The position numbers and the translations under genes were made by a program. A DNA stretch of 5,029 nt from Cyanobacteriota bacterium (GTDB taxonomy: Bacteria > Cyanobacteriota > Cyanobacteriia > SKYG9): NCBI GenBank assembly GCA_025054735.1, contig JANWZG010000298.1:1-5029 (forward strand). Reading direction: 5' to 3'. Of the stretch, positions 1 through 5,029 are shown in pieces. Positions within the stretch are counted from its first letter, which is position 1. Each line of letters begins with the position of its first letter. Below the pieces are notes generated by a model, which saw only the letters and a program-made list of their open reading frames with translations, was not told the origin of the DNA and ran no database searches.

Positions 1-255
1 GATTATGTGCAAATTGAGTTTCAGGACAGTGGAGTGGGAATTCCCGCCCATGAGATTCCGAAGATCTTTGACCGTTTCTATCGGGTCAGACATGCTGAAG
101 TTGAGGATGTTAGTGGTGTAGGCTTAGGGTTGACGATCGTCCAGCAGATTCTTTTGCGGTGTGGTGGTTCTATTTCCGTCAAAAGCCGTGTGGGTGAAGG
201 TTCAACCTTCAATGTGCTGCTGCCGATCGCCAAAATCCCCAATGCATCGCCCTGA
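1..255 (+). CDS. Sensor histidine kinase, C-terminal fragment (HATPase_c domain)
   Basis: This is the 3' end of a two-component sensor kinase; the frame is open from the first base, so the gene begins upstream of the window. The 84 visible residues are the distal half of the ATP-binding domain. A G1 box (DSGVGIP, visible residues 9-15) is followed by an F box (IFDRFYR, 22-28) and a G2 box (GVGLGL, 39-44), then the closing strands (GGSISVKSRVGEGSTFNVLLP) that usually end this domain. In the family this domain binds ATP and phosphorylates a conserved histidine in the upstream DHp domain, which then passes the phosphate to a response regulator. The DHp and sensor parts are outside the window, so the stimulus cannot be inferred. 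A GTG at 7 is an internal valine codon, not a start. The stop lies four bases from the stop of the convergent acetyltransferase gene. The domain assignment is very secure; which kinase it is remains unknown. Confidence 0.95.
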   Translation, partial: DYVQIEFQDSGVGIPAHEIPKIFDRFYRVRHAEVEDVSGVGLGLTIVQQILLRCGGSISVKSRVGEGSTFNVLLPIAKIPNASP

Positions 256-259
256 ATCA

Positions 260-835
260 TCAGTCTGGGTACCAAAACATACCCTTAATGCCTTCTGGAT
301 CGCAGGTAAAGCCTAAATTTTTATAGAAGTCAACCACATGAGGATCAGCAAAGAGGGTAATGTTGCTGATATCTTCATTTCGTAAGCGCTTAATCATGTG
401 CTTCATCAATGCTTTGCCAAATCCTTTACCTTGATAGTCGGGATGAACCACTACGTCCCAGATAGTAGCGTTAAATGCGTGATCTGAAGTGGCACGAGAG
501 AACCCAATCAGCCGCTTTTTTACACCCCGTTGTTCCCACATAGACACAATCAAGAAACTATGTTGGATAGCCTTACGAACTTTACGGAGGGGTCGGCGCG
601 ACCAACCAACTGCGTCACACAGTTCTTCGAGTTCGTACAGATCAATGTCGCGATCGGTGCTGAAGTAAATGCGAGTATTGCCACTCAAGCGATCGCGCGT
701 AGTATCAGCACGAGAAGCCGCCGTCGTCGAGGTTGTCACACTCGACCCATTCTCTACAACACAGTCTTCAGTTTGTGAGGGCTTAGGCACAGACACAAGA
801 TTGCCCCCACTAAACAGGTTTCTCCAAAAACCCAT
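260..835 (-). CDS. GNAT-family N-acetyltransferase, cyanobacterial/plastid SNAT-like
   Basis: A 191-residue acetyltransferase of the Gcn5-related fold, transferring acetyl from acetyl-CoA to an amine. Residues 1-54 are polar, low in complexity and rich in Ser/Thr, and look like a poorly conserved N-terminal extension. The catalytic domain runs from about 55 (RIYFSTDRDIDLYELEELC) to the end. The acetyl-CoA pyrophosphate loop is clear at 128-142 (VVVHPDYQGKGFGKA, with the Q-x-x-G-x-G/A pattern at 135-140), and the typical C-terminal segment VVDFYKNLGF is at 167-176. The pattern (GWSRRPLRKV, SDHAFNATIWDVVVHP, FADPHVVDFYKNLGF) resembles the cyanobacterial and chloroplast group that includes serotonin N-acetyltransferases and plastid lysine/N-terminal acetyltransferases. 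The substrate is therefore undecided: arylalkylamine or protein. ATG at 835 is chosen as the first in-frame start after the upstream gap; no Shine-Dalgarno lies close to it. The conserved domain alone would allow a later start. The gene is transcribed alone, toward the kinase gene. Confidence 0.9.
   Translation of the reverse strand: MGFWRNLFSGGNLVSVPKPSQTEDCVVENGSSVTTSTTAASRADTTRDRLSGNTRIYFSTDRDIDLYELEELCDAVGWSRRPLRKVRKAIQHSFLIVSMWEQRGVKKRLIGFSRATSDHAFNATIWDVVVHPDYQGKGFGKALMKHMIKRLRNEDISNITLFADPHVVDFYKNLGFTCDPEGIKGMFWYPD
689..696. repeat. HIP1 octamer GCGATCGC
   Basis: A perfect copy of the highly iterated palindrome found in many cyanobacterial genomes, here inside the N-terminal extension of the acetyltransferase gene. 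It supports a cyanobacterial source; no specific function is implied. Confidence 0.8.
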
Positions 836-869
836 GCTAGCTTTGTTAACCTAAGATACATAGATGATG

Positions 870-881
870 TACTAGCTAGTA
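870..881. repeat. Perfect 12-bp palindrome TACTAGCTAGTA
   Basis: The sequence equals its own reverse complement over 12 bases and is broken on both sides. It has no loop, so it suits a dimeric DNA-binding protein better than an RNA hairpin. It overlaps the candidate -10 and predicted start point of the acetyltransferase transcript, where a bound repressor would block initiation. The regulatory role is inference; the symmetry is observed. Confidence 0.45.
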
Positions 882-883
882 TA
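878..883 (-). promoter_or_regulatory. Candidate -10 element for the GNAT gene
   Basis: Read on the minus strand this is TATACT, five of six matches to TATAAT, with a TG dinucleotide a few bases upstream. It would start transcription near 871, leaving an untranslated leader of about 35 bases before the ATG at 835. No matching -35 hexamer is seen at 15-18 bases, so this is a -10-only prediction. It overlaps a perfect 12-base palindrome. Confidence 0.4.
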
Positions 884-988
884 TACACCTTCGGGTTTTG
901 AGGCTGACGACACATGCCAAAACAGAATGACAAGCACTTCGCAACAAAACTAAAAACTTGTGCTAGAAGCCACTATCTCATGCACACT

Positions 989-994
989 TATAGT
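989..994 (+). promoter_or_regulatory. Candidate -10 element (TATAGT) upstream of the ACT gene
   Basis: TATAGT matches the consensus TATAAT at five of six positions. No good -35 hexamer lies 15-18 bases upstream. Transcription would start near 1001, giving a leader of about 58 bases before the ATG at 1059. It competes with the -35/-10 pair at 1023-1050 as the promoter of this gene. Confidence 0.3.
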
Positions 995-1022
995 TCAGGA
1001 TGAGCTATCAGGGTTACGTTTT

Positions 1023-1050
1023 TTGACGATACATTTTGGCACGCTACCAT
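1023..1050 (+). promoter_or_regulatory. Candidate sigma-70-type promoter for the ACT gene
   Basis: TTGACG (1023-1028, five of six matches to TTGACA) and TACCAT (1045-1050, four of six matches to TATAAT) are separated by 16 bases. Transcription would begin near 1057-1059, on top of the proposed ATG at 1059, which would make the message leaderless or nearly so. The absence of a Shine-Dalgarno before that ATG fits this, but the -10 match is only moderate. Confidence 0.35.
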
Positions 1051-1058
1051 ACCCCTAA

Positions 1059-1790
1059 ATGATCATGACCGCAGGCTTAAAGTCATCCACCCTAGAATTG
1101 TTGAAGCGCTTCAATCGAGCGTTCCCTCAGTTTTATGAGCAGTTTGTCAGTAGTGAGATCCAGCTTCAAAACCTACGCCTTGCCTATCAGCTATACAAAA
1201 CTCGGCAGGCTGTTATTGACATGAAGCCTGAAAACAATCGCAGTGTCTTGCATTTTGCCTACCGCAATCAATCATTTTTGTTAAGCGATATTTTCGGCGT
1301 TTTAACTGCTTATGGGTTGACGATTCACAGCCTGAGTTTGTATGGGCAAATTTATCCGCCCATGTTGGTATTTGTCAAGCTAGTGGTGTCACGTGGCAGC
1401 AAAACCTTATCTGATAAAACTGCTGAAAATGTGTGTCGGGCCATACGAGAGGCATTGGCAGGGCGGTTTGAAGTGGAAGAAATGCTAGCAGTGGAATTTA
1501 ACCTAGATGCTGGCTTAGAACAAGTGGAAACAGAGTTTTATGTGGATCCAGTATTTCACCTACCGGCTCTGTTGATTGAGGCTGATAATCAGCCGGGTCT
1601 TTTCTACAAGGTTATGTATGCTGTTTGGCAAGAAGATTTGTTGGTAGTCAATGCTAATCTTCTGGTTTGGCGGGGACGTACTCGGCTAATTTTATACTTA
1701 CTAGGGCCAAACGAAAATCTGATTCCAGAATATTTGGGACAAAAGATTGCAGAGGGCATGAAGCAGCGGCTATTGGGACGACGATTTTAA
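1059..1790 (+). CDS. Tandem ACT-like domain protein, function unknown
   Basis: A 243-residue soluble protein with no membrane segment. After a helical, charged N-terminal part (about 1-58), two regions resemble ACT domains, small ligand-sensing folds that often bind amino acids. The first spans about 62-145, with SFLLSDIFGVLTAYGLTIHSLSL as its helix-strand core. The second spans about 168-240 and is the clearer one: ALLIEADNQPGLFYKVMYAV, then VVNANLLVW and RTRLILYL. The D-x-P-G-L-hydrophobic turn matches the ACT signature seen in GlnD-type and ACR proteins. No catalytic domain is attached, so a regulatory or ligand-binding role is plausible but not shown; a paired-ACT sensor of nitrogen or amino-acid state is only a guess. 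The start is ambiguous: ATG codons at 1059 and 1065 are in frame and neither has a Shine-Dalgarno. The next gene follows after 76 bases on the same strand. Confidence 0.8.
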   Translation: MIMTAGLKSSTLELLKRFNRAFPQFYEQFVSSEIQLQNLRLAYQLYKTRQAVIDMKPENNRSVLHFAYRNQSFLLSDIFGVLTAYGLTIHSLSLYGQIYPPMLVFVKLVVSRGSKTLSDKTAENVCRAIREALAGRFEVEEMLAVEFNLDAGLEQVETEFYVDPVFHLPALLIEADNQPGLFYKVMYAVWQEDLLVVNANLLVWRGRTRLILYLLGPNENLIPEYLGQKIAEGMKQRLLGRRF

Positions 1791-1814
1791 GGTGGGTTGG
1801 TTTCTTAGCAACTC

Positions 1815-1824
1815 AACGATCGTT
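1815..1824. repeat. 10-bp palindrome AACGATCGTT
   Basis: A perfect palindrome with a CGATCG core in the 76-base gap between the ACT and hydrolase genes. The core is shared with HIP1, which is abundant in cyanobacteria, so it may be a HIP1 relative rather than an operator. No T run follows it, so it is not a terminator. Confidence 0.3.
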
Positions 1825-1855
1825 ACCCCTAGACAGCAGCATTAGCTTTCAGGTT

Positions 1856-1859
1856 AGGA
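1856..1859 (+). promoter_or_regulatory. Shine-Dalgarno site for the alpha/beta hydrolase
   Basis: AGGA lies seven bases before the ATG at 1867. It decides this start over the ATG triplets at 1859 and 1863, which are in other frames. It is the only clear Shine-Dalgarno in the window. Confidence 0.6.
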
Positions 1860-1866
1860 TGGATGT

Positions 1867-2982
1867 ATGACTAGCATTAATGTCTTGGGAGTACCTTGCG
1901 CTTACGAGCTAACGGATCCCGTTCCTCAATCTCCAACCTTAGTCTTCGTTCACGGCTGGCTGCTGAGCCGTGAATATTGGCAACCCTTAGTTCAGCGGTT
2001 GTCCCCTACATATCAATGCCTTTCCTACGATTTACGAGGATTTGGTCAATCACAGCTTTATCCACGCTCAGACATTGCGTCAGATATTTTTACGAAGTCA
2101 TCAAATCACCTCGCAACCAAGCAATCAGAGCATGGGGTTCCAAACGATGCTCAAGCATTGCAAATGACTACAGCTGATGTTAACGCAGTGATTAACCGCC
2201 TAGGCACCCAAGACTATAGCGACCCCTCACCCCTAACCCAACAATGGCGACTATCTGACAGACATCAGGGCGATCGGCTCTCTGACCAAAGTTTTCACGC
2301 CAGCTATACCCCAGCAGCCTATGCTAAGGATCTGGCTGTGCTATTGCAACTGCTGAACTTAGCTAATGTCTGGCTAATTGGTCATTCCTTAGGTGGCATT
2401 ATTGCCTTATGGGCTGCGAATCAATTGCCTGATGTGGTGCAGGGTGTTATCTGCTTGAACTCTGGAGGTGGCATTTACTTTCAAAAAGACTTTGAAAAAT
2501 TTCGTGCAGCCGGTCAACAAATTTTGAAGCTACGCCCACGGTGGCTTTGTCATGTGCCTCTGATTGATTTGATGTTTGCCCGATCGACTGTGGTTCAGCC
2601 TATTGATCGAACGTGGCGACGACAGCGCTTAGTGGACTTTGTGATGGCACATCCTGAAGCGGCTTTAGGAGCCTTGCTAGACTCTACCACCGAAGCTGAG
2701 GTCAATCGGCTGCCGTTACTGGTTTCTGCCTTAAAGCAGCCTGTCTATTTCTTGGCAGGTGCTCAAGATCCGGTGATGCAGCCCAGCTATGTTCAACATC
2801 TTGCCAGTTTTCACCCGCTGTTTGGTACCTGTGGCGATAACGTGATTGAGATTGAAGATTGTGGACATATGGCGATGATTGAGCAGCCTGATCGCGTAAC
2901 TACAGAAATCACTAGCATTTTGGCAAAGCACACCCAACGCGAAGCCCTAGCCTTATCCATCTCTCACCGCAGCATGACTTAA
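1867..2982 (+). CDS. Alpha/beta hydrolase with internal insertion
   Basis: A 371-residue hydrolase of the alpha/beta fold, probably a cytoplasmic esterase-, lipase- or thioesterase-like enzyme; the substrate cannot be told from sequence. The N-terminal strand-turn FVHGWLLSREYW carries the HG oxyanion motif at 29-30. The nucleophile elbow GHSLGG (172-177) puts the catalytic serine at S174. The acid is probably D301 in LAGAQDPVM, and the base H334 in DCGHMAMIEQP. The triad is intact. The unusual part is residues about 66-145, between YDLRGFGQS (54-62) and the helix YAKDLAVLLQLL (152-163); relatives usually bridge this with roughly 10-20 residues. The extra segment is polar, with few hydrophobic residues and a repeated RLSD, so it is probably flexible. 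No signal peptide or membrane segment is seen. It lies 76 bases after the ACT gene and 78 before the DUF1823 gene; co-transcription is possible but not proven. Confidence 0.9.
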   Translation: MTSINVLGVPCAYELTDPVPQSPTLVFVHGWLLSREYWQPLVQRLSPTYQCLSYDLRGFGQSQLYPRSDIASDIFTKSSNHLATKQSEHGVPNDAQALQMTTADVNAVINRLGTQDYSDPSPLTQQWRLSDRHQGDRLSDQSFHASYTPAAYAKDLAVLLQLLNLANVWLIGHSLGGIIALWAANQLPDVVQGVICLNSGGGIYFQKDFEKFRAAGQQILKLRPRWLCHVPLIDLMFARSTVVQPIDRTWRRQRLVDFVMAHPEAALGALLDSTTEAEVNRLPLLVSALKQPVYFLAGAQDPVMQPSYVQHLASFHPLFGTCGDNVIEIEDCGHMAMIEQPDRVTTEITSILAKHTQREALALSISHRSMT

Positions 2983-2996
2983 GATAGGTTACATAC

Positions 2997-3041
2997 ATTA
3001 GGAACATGATCCTGAGGGCCTGATCTTGAGACTATTAGGAA
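2997..3041 (+). repeat. Nested short direct repeats upstream of the DUF1823 gene
   Basis: Two copies of ATTAGGAA (2997-3004 and 3034-3041) flank two copies of TGATCYTGAG (3007-3016 and 3021-3030, nine of ten bases equal). The whole array ends 19 bases before the ATG at 3061. It could be a pair of protein-binding sites or the trace of a local duplication; chance is also possible at these lengths. Confidence 0.35.
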
Positions 3042-3060
3042 TCGCTAGCCGGTTGCGTTT

Positions 3061-3468
3061 ATGGTAGATCATGACACCACGGTGCCTTCTGTATTGCCAC
3101 CGTTGACCACAGAAACGATTTGGGCAATTCTTCACGATGAGATTGATGATGCTACAGCAAACCAATTGGTGTGGCACTGCCTAGGCTATCGCTACGACTC
3201 TGACCACGATCGCTGGGACAGTAGTGCTGTTTCTCCAGCTTGGTGTAGTGATTACCCTAATCCTCCAGATTTTATTGCTAGCCGTCCAGCCACTGTAAAG
3301 TTAACCCGCTCTATTCCCCCTGCCCACAAACAGTTGTTGAAGGAGAAACTAGGTTTTCAGGGGTATAAGGTCGGGGAACTGGTGCCCCGGCTGACTCGTC
3401 GAGCAACCATAGCAAACTGGCTACTGAGCTATCTGCAATCCCAGGAAACCTCACCTCAAAATCTGTAG
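3061..3468 (+). CDS. DUF1823 family protein
   Basis: A 135-residue protein that I assign to DUF1823, a family known mainly from cyanobacteria and without an established function. The characteristic stretch is in the centre and C-terminal half: LGYRYDSDHDRWD (41-53), PPDFIASRPATVKLTRSIPP (68-87), QLLKEKLGFQGYKVGEL (91-107) and RLTRRATIANWLLSYL (110-125). The protein is soluble, without signal peptide or membrane segment, and its C-terminal half is basic and helical. Length fits a small single-domain protein. The ATG at 3061 has no Shine-Dalgarno, but the conserved part begins close to it and no better start is in frame nearby. The hydrolase ends 78 bases upstream and the HtrA-type gene begins 101 bases downstream, all on the same strand. 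I make no functional claim. The assignment is from memory of the family pattern and could be checked by a Pfam search. Confidence 0.8.
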   Translation: MVDHDTTVPSVLPPLTTETIWAILHDEIDDATANQLVWHCLGYRYDSDHDRWDSSAVSPAWCSDYPNPPDFIASRPATVKLTRSIPPAHKQLLKEKLGFQGYKVGELVPRLTRRATIANWLLSYLQSQETSPQNL

Positions 3469-3569
3469 ATTTGTAAGGTAGCCTAGACTTAGTGATCAAC
3501 TTCTGCACTGTGGCGGAACAGCCCTCTAAATGACTCACCCATGTTGACCATATTCAACCTGTTGCAGCT

Positions 3570-4763
3570 ATGACTACTTCACCAAGGAAGAAACCTGTTG
3601 CGGTTTGGCAGCGTGCCTTTGCTTATATCATCCCCATGATGTTGGGAGCAGGGCTAGTTGTGGTTGGCGATCGCTACTTGATCCCTAACCCAGCAAAACC
3701 TTCGGTTACGGCTCAAGTTTTGCCTGTGGCACCTGACAGCACCAACTTTATTGCTGCGGCTGTAGAGCGCACGGGGCCTGCTGTGGTGCGAATCAATGCA
3801 TCTCGCACAGTGACCACTCGCGTACCCGATGTTTTTAATGATCCTTTCTTCCGGGAATTTTTTGGGTTTGACCCGTCAATGCAGCCCCGCACTAGGGTTG
3901 AACGCGGTACTGGTTCCGGGTTTATTATTAACCCCAATGGCTTGATTTTGACCAATGCCCATGTAGTAGCAGGTGCTGATCGGGTTACGGTCTTGCTAAA
4001 GGATGGGCGTAGTTTTAATGGCAGAGTTCTTGGTGCCGACCCAGTTACAGATGTGGCTGTAGTCCGGATTGAGGCTAGTGGACTGCCTACTGTGCAGTTG
4101 GGCGACTCTGATCGCCTGCGACCTGGGGAATGGGCAATCGCGATCGGCAACCCACTGGGACTAGATAACACTGTGACGGCGGGGATCATTAGTGCCACGG
4201 GGCGAACCAGTGCTCAAGTTGGGGTTCCTGATAAGCGCGTTGGGTTCATTCAAACTGATGCGGCGATTAATCCTGGCAACTCCGGCGGTCCCCTGTTAAA
4301 TCAACGGGGAGAAGTGATTGGTATGAATACAGCCATCATTGGTGGTGCCCAAGGTCTAGGCTTTGCTATCCCCATTAATACTGCTCGTCGCATTGCCGAC
4401 CAACTGATTGCCTCTGGCAAGGTTGACCATCCCTTCTTGGGCATTCAAATGGCGACCTTGACTCCTGATCTAGTGCAAGAAATTAATCGCAGCTCAGGTA
4501 ACCGTGTCCGGCTGCAAGATAGCGAGGGTGTACTGATTATTCAAGTGGTGCCCAACTCGCCAGCCGCTCGATCAGGTTTGCGGCCCGGTGATGTGATCAA
4601 GAGAATTGATGGTCGGGCTGTGACTGATGCTAATCAGGTACAGCGTGCCGTTGAAGCTAGTTCCATCGGTGGACGACTCCAAGTGGAGATACGCCGTGAT
4701 GGTCAACTGATTACTGTGCCTGTGCAGCCCGGTGCCTTTCCCACTAACACAGCCCAGAACTAA
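3570..4763 (+). CDS. HtrA/HhoA/HhoB (Deg) family serine endopeptidase
   Basis: A 397-residue Deg/HtrA-type protease that degrades or refolds damaged proteins outside the cytoplasm. A basic N-terminus (RKKPVAVWQR) and hydrophobic segment (about 17-33) form a signal peptide or membrane anchor, placing the enzyme in the periplasm or thylakoid lumen. The trypsin-like domain covers about 60-280 with an intact triad: H131 in LTNAHVVAG, D161 in DPVTDVAVV and S238 in GNSGGP. One PDZ domain follows at about 288-385 (PFLGIQ, then GVLIIQVVPNSPAARSGLRPGDVIKRI), where substrate C-termini usually bind; DegP has two PDZ domains, while cyanobacterial HhoA, HhoB and HtrA have one. The length is near that of HhoA and HhoB, but I cannot separate the three paralogues, so no symbol is given. 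ATG 3570 gives a good export signal but has no Shine-Dalgarno. The 101-base upstream gap shows no clear promoter. Peptide deformylase starts three bases after the stop. Confidence 0.96.
   Translation: MTTSPRKKPVAVWQRAFAYIIPMMLGAGLVVVGDRYLIPNPAKPSVTAQVLPVAPDSTNFIAAAVERTGPAVVRINASRTVTTRVPDVFNDPFFREFFGFDPSMQPRTRVERGTGSGFIINPNGLILTNAHVVAGADRVTVLLKDGRSFNGRVLGADPVTDVAVVRIEASGLPTVQLGDSDRLRPGEWAIAIGNPLGLDNTVTAGIISATGRTSAQVGVPDKRVGFIQTDAAINPGNSGGPLLNQRGEVIGMNTAIIGGAQGLGFAIPINTARRIADQLIASGKVDHPFLGIQMATLTPDLVQEINRSSGNRVRLQDSEGVLIIQVVPNSPAARSGLRPGDVIKRIDGRAVTDANQVQRAVEASSIGGRLQVEIRRDGQLITVPVQPGAFPTNTAQN
3667..3674. repeat. HIP1 octamer GCGATCGC
   Basis: A second perfect copy, near the 5' end of the HtrA-type gene, encoding part of GDRY just after the hydrophobic segment. 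One-base-off variants with the CGATCG core also occur, for example near 224, 3206 and 4139. Confidence 0.8.
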
Positions 4764-4766
4764 CCT

Positions 4767-5029
4767 ATGACTAGAAGGGCCACAATTCTCCAGGTAGGGC
4801 ACCCTCTGTTGCAGCAACAGGCGGCGGCAGTTGCCGATGTGCATAACCCCGACATTCAACAGCTAATTGACGACCTGATAGCCACAATGCAGGCGGCCAG
4901 TGGTGTTGGCATTGCTGCCCCCCAGATTGGTCAATCCTGGCAATTGGTGATTGTTGCGTCGCGACCCAACGCCCGCTATCCCCATGCTCCTGTAATGGAA
5001 CCCTTGGCGTTGATTAATCCGTGTATTAT
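4767..5029 (+). CDS. def: Peptide deformylase, N-terminal part (runs off the window)
   Basis: The first 87 codons of a polypeptide deformylase, which removes the formyl group from the initiator methionine of new proteins using a metal ion. The start reads MTRRATILQVGHPLLQQQAA. Motif I is clear: GVGIAAPQ (46-53), in which Q53 corresponds to the conserved glutamine that helps stabilise the reaction intermediate. The stretch ASRPNARYPHAPVMEP (64-79) followed by LINP matches my recollection of cyanobacterial deformylases. Motifs II (EGCLS) and III (HExxH), which supply the metal ligands, lie beyond the window, so activity cannot be judged. The ATG is three bases after the protease stop and has no Shine-Dalgarno; translation is probably coupled to the upstream gene and the two are likely one transcript. 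Confidence 0.95.
   Translation, partial: MTRRATILQVGHPLLQQQAAAVADVHNPDIQQLIDDLIATMQAASGVGIAAPQIGQSWQLVIVASRPNARYPHAPVMEPLALINPCI

Larger units (their letters stand above)
836..1058. other. Divergent intergenic region between GNAT and ACT genes
   Basis: This 223-base gap separates the leftward acetyltransferase gene from the rightward ACT-domain gene and must hold the promoters of both. It contains the palindrome and minus-strand -10 near its left end, and two plus-strand promoter candidates at 989-994 and 1023-1050. I see no small gene with a supported start, no strong stem followed by a T run, and no tRNA-like or riboswitch-like structure. Confidence 0.7.

Noticed and set aside
530..854. 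Plus-strand open frames opposite the acetyltransferase gene
   Set aside because: They overlap a convincing GNAT protein, contain low-complexity translations and have no ribosome binding site.
887..900. ACC-TTCG-GGT followed by TTTTG, resembling a small terminator hairpin
   Set aside because: The stem is only three base pairs and the T run is short. No gene on the plus strand ends near it.
933..964. AGCAC and GTGCT as arms of a hairpin in the divergent gap
   Set aside because: Only five pairs close a loop of more than 20 bases, which is expected by chance.
2062..2301. The hydrolase insertion as a mobile element or intein
   Set aside because: No inverted repeats at its edges, no flanking target duplication and no intein splice motifs are visible; the segment is too short for an intein.
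3544..3549. TTGACC as a possible -35 for the HtrA-type gene
   Set aside because: The matching -10 position would fall on or inside the ATG at 3570, and no TATAAT-like hexamer lies there at normal spacing.
3713..4198. Open frame of 161 codons on the minus strand inside the HtrA-type gene
   Set aside because: It lies entirely opposite a well-conserved protease domain, its protein has no recognisable motifs and is unusually rich in Ser, Thr, Pro and Arg, as expected for a shadow frame.
4572..4859. Minus-strand open frame across the protease-deformylase junction
   Set aside because: It is antisense to the PDZ domain and the deformylase start, both clearly coding on the plus strand, and shows no domain pattern.

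Overview
The window looks like ordinary chromosomal DNA from a cyanobacterium. Three things point that way: two perfect copies of the HIP1 octamer GCGATCGC plus several one-base-off relatives; a DUF1823 protein, a family I know mainly from cyanobacteria; and a peptide deformylase and an HtrA-type protease with the sequence style of cyanobacterial homologues. Most starts lack a Shine-Dalgarno sequence, which is also common in cyanobacteria. I cannot name the genus. There are no RNA genes, CRISPR arrays, insertion sequences or other mobile-element signs.

Layout, left to right. Bases 1-255 (+) are the C-terminal end of a sensor histidine kinase. Facing it, with a gap of four bases, is a GNAT acetyltransferase (260-835, -) resembling the cyanobacterial/plastid group that includes serotonin N-acetyltransferases. 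The 223-base gap 836-1058 separates this gene from the divergent rightward genes and holds the only promoter-like sequences I would mark, including a 12-base palindrome over the candidate -10 of the acetyltransferase. To the right, all on +, are a tandem ACT-like domain protein (1059-1790), an alpha/beta hydrolase with an intact catalytic triad and an unusual internal insertion (1867-2982), a DUF1823 protein (3061-3468), an HtrA/HhoA/HhoB-family serine protease with one PDZ domain (3570-4763), and the first 87 codons of peptide deformylase (4767 to beyond 5029).

How they work together. The rightward genes are separated by 76, 78, 101 and 3 bases. Only the protease-deformylase pair is close enough to be a confident co-transcription call; together they link envelope protein quality control with N-terminal processing of new proteins. 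The other neighbours share no obvious pathway. I found no convincing novel multi-gene system. The points most worth following are the hydrolase insertion, the palindrome at the acetyltransferase promoter, the possibly leaderless start of the ACT protein, and the paired repeats before the DUF1823 gene.
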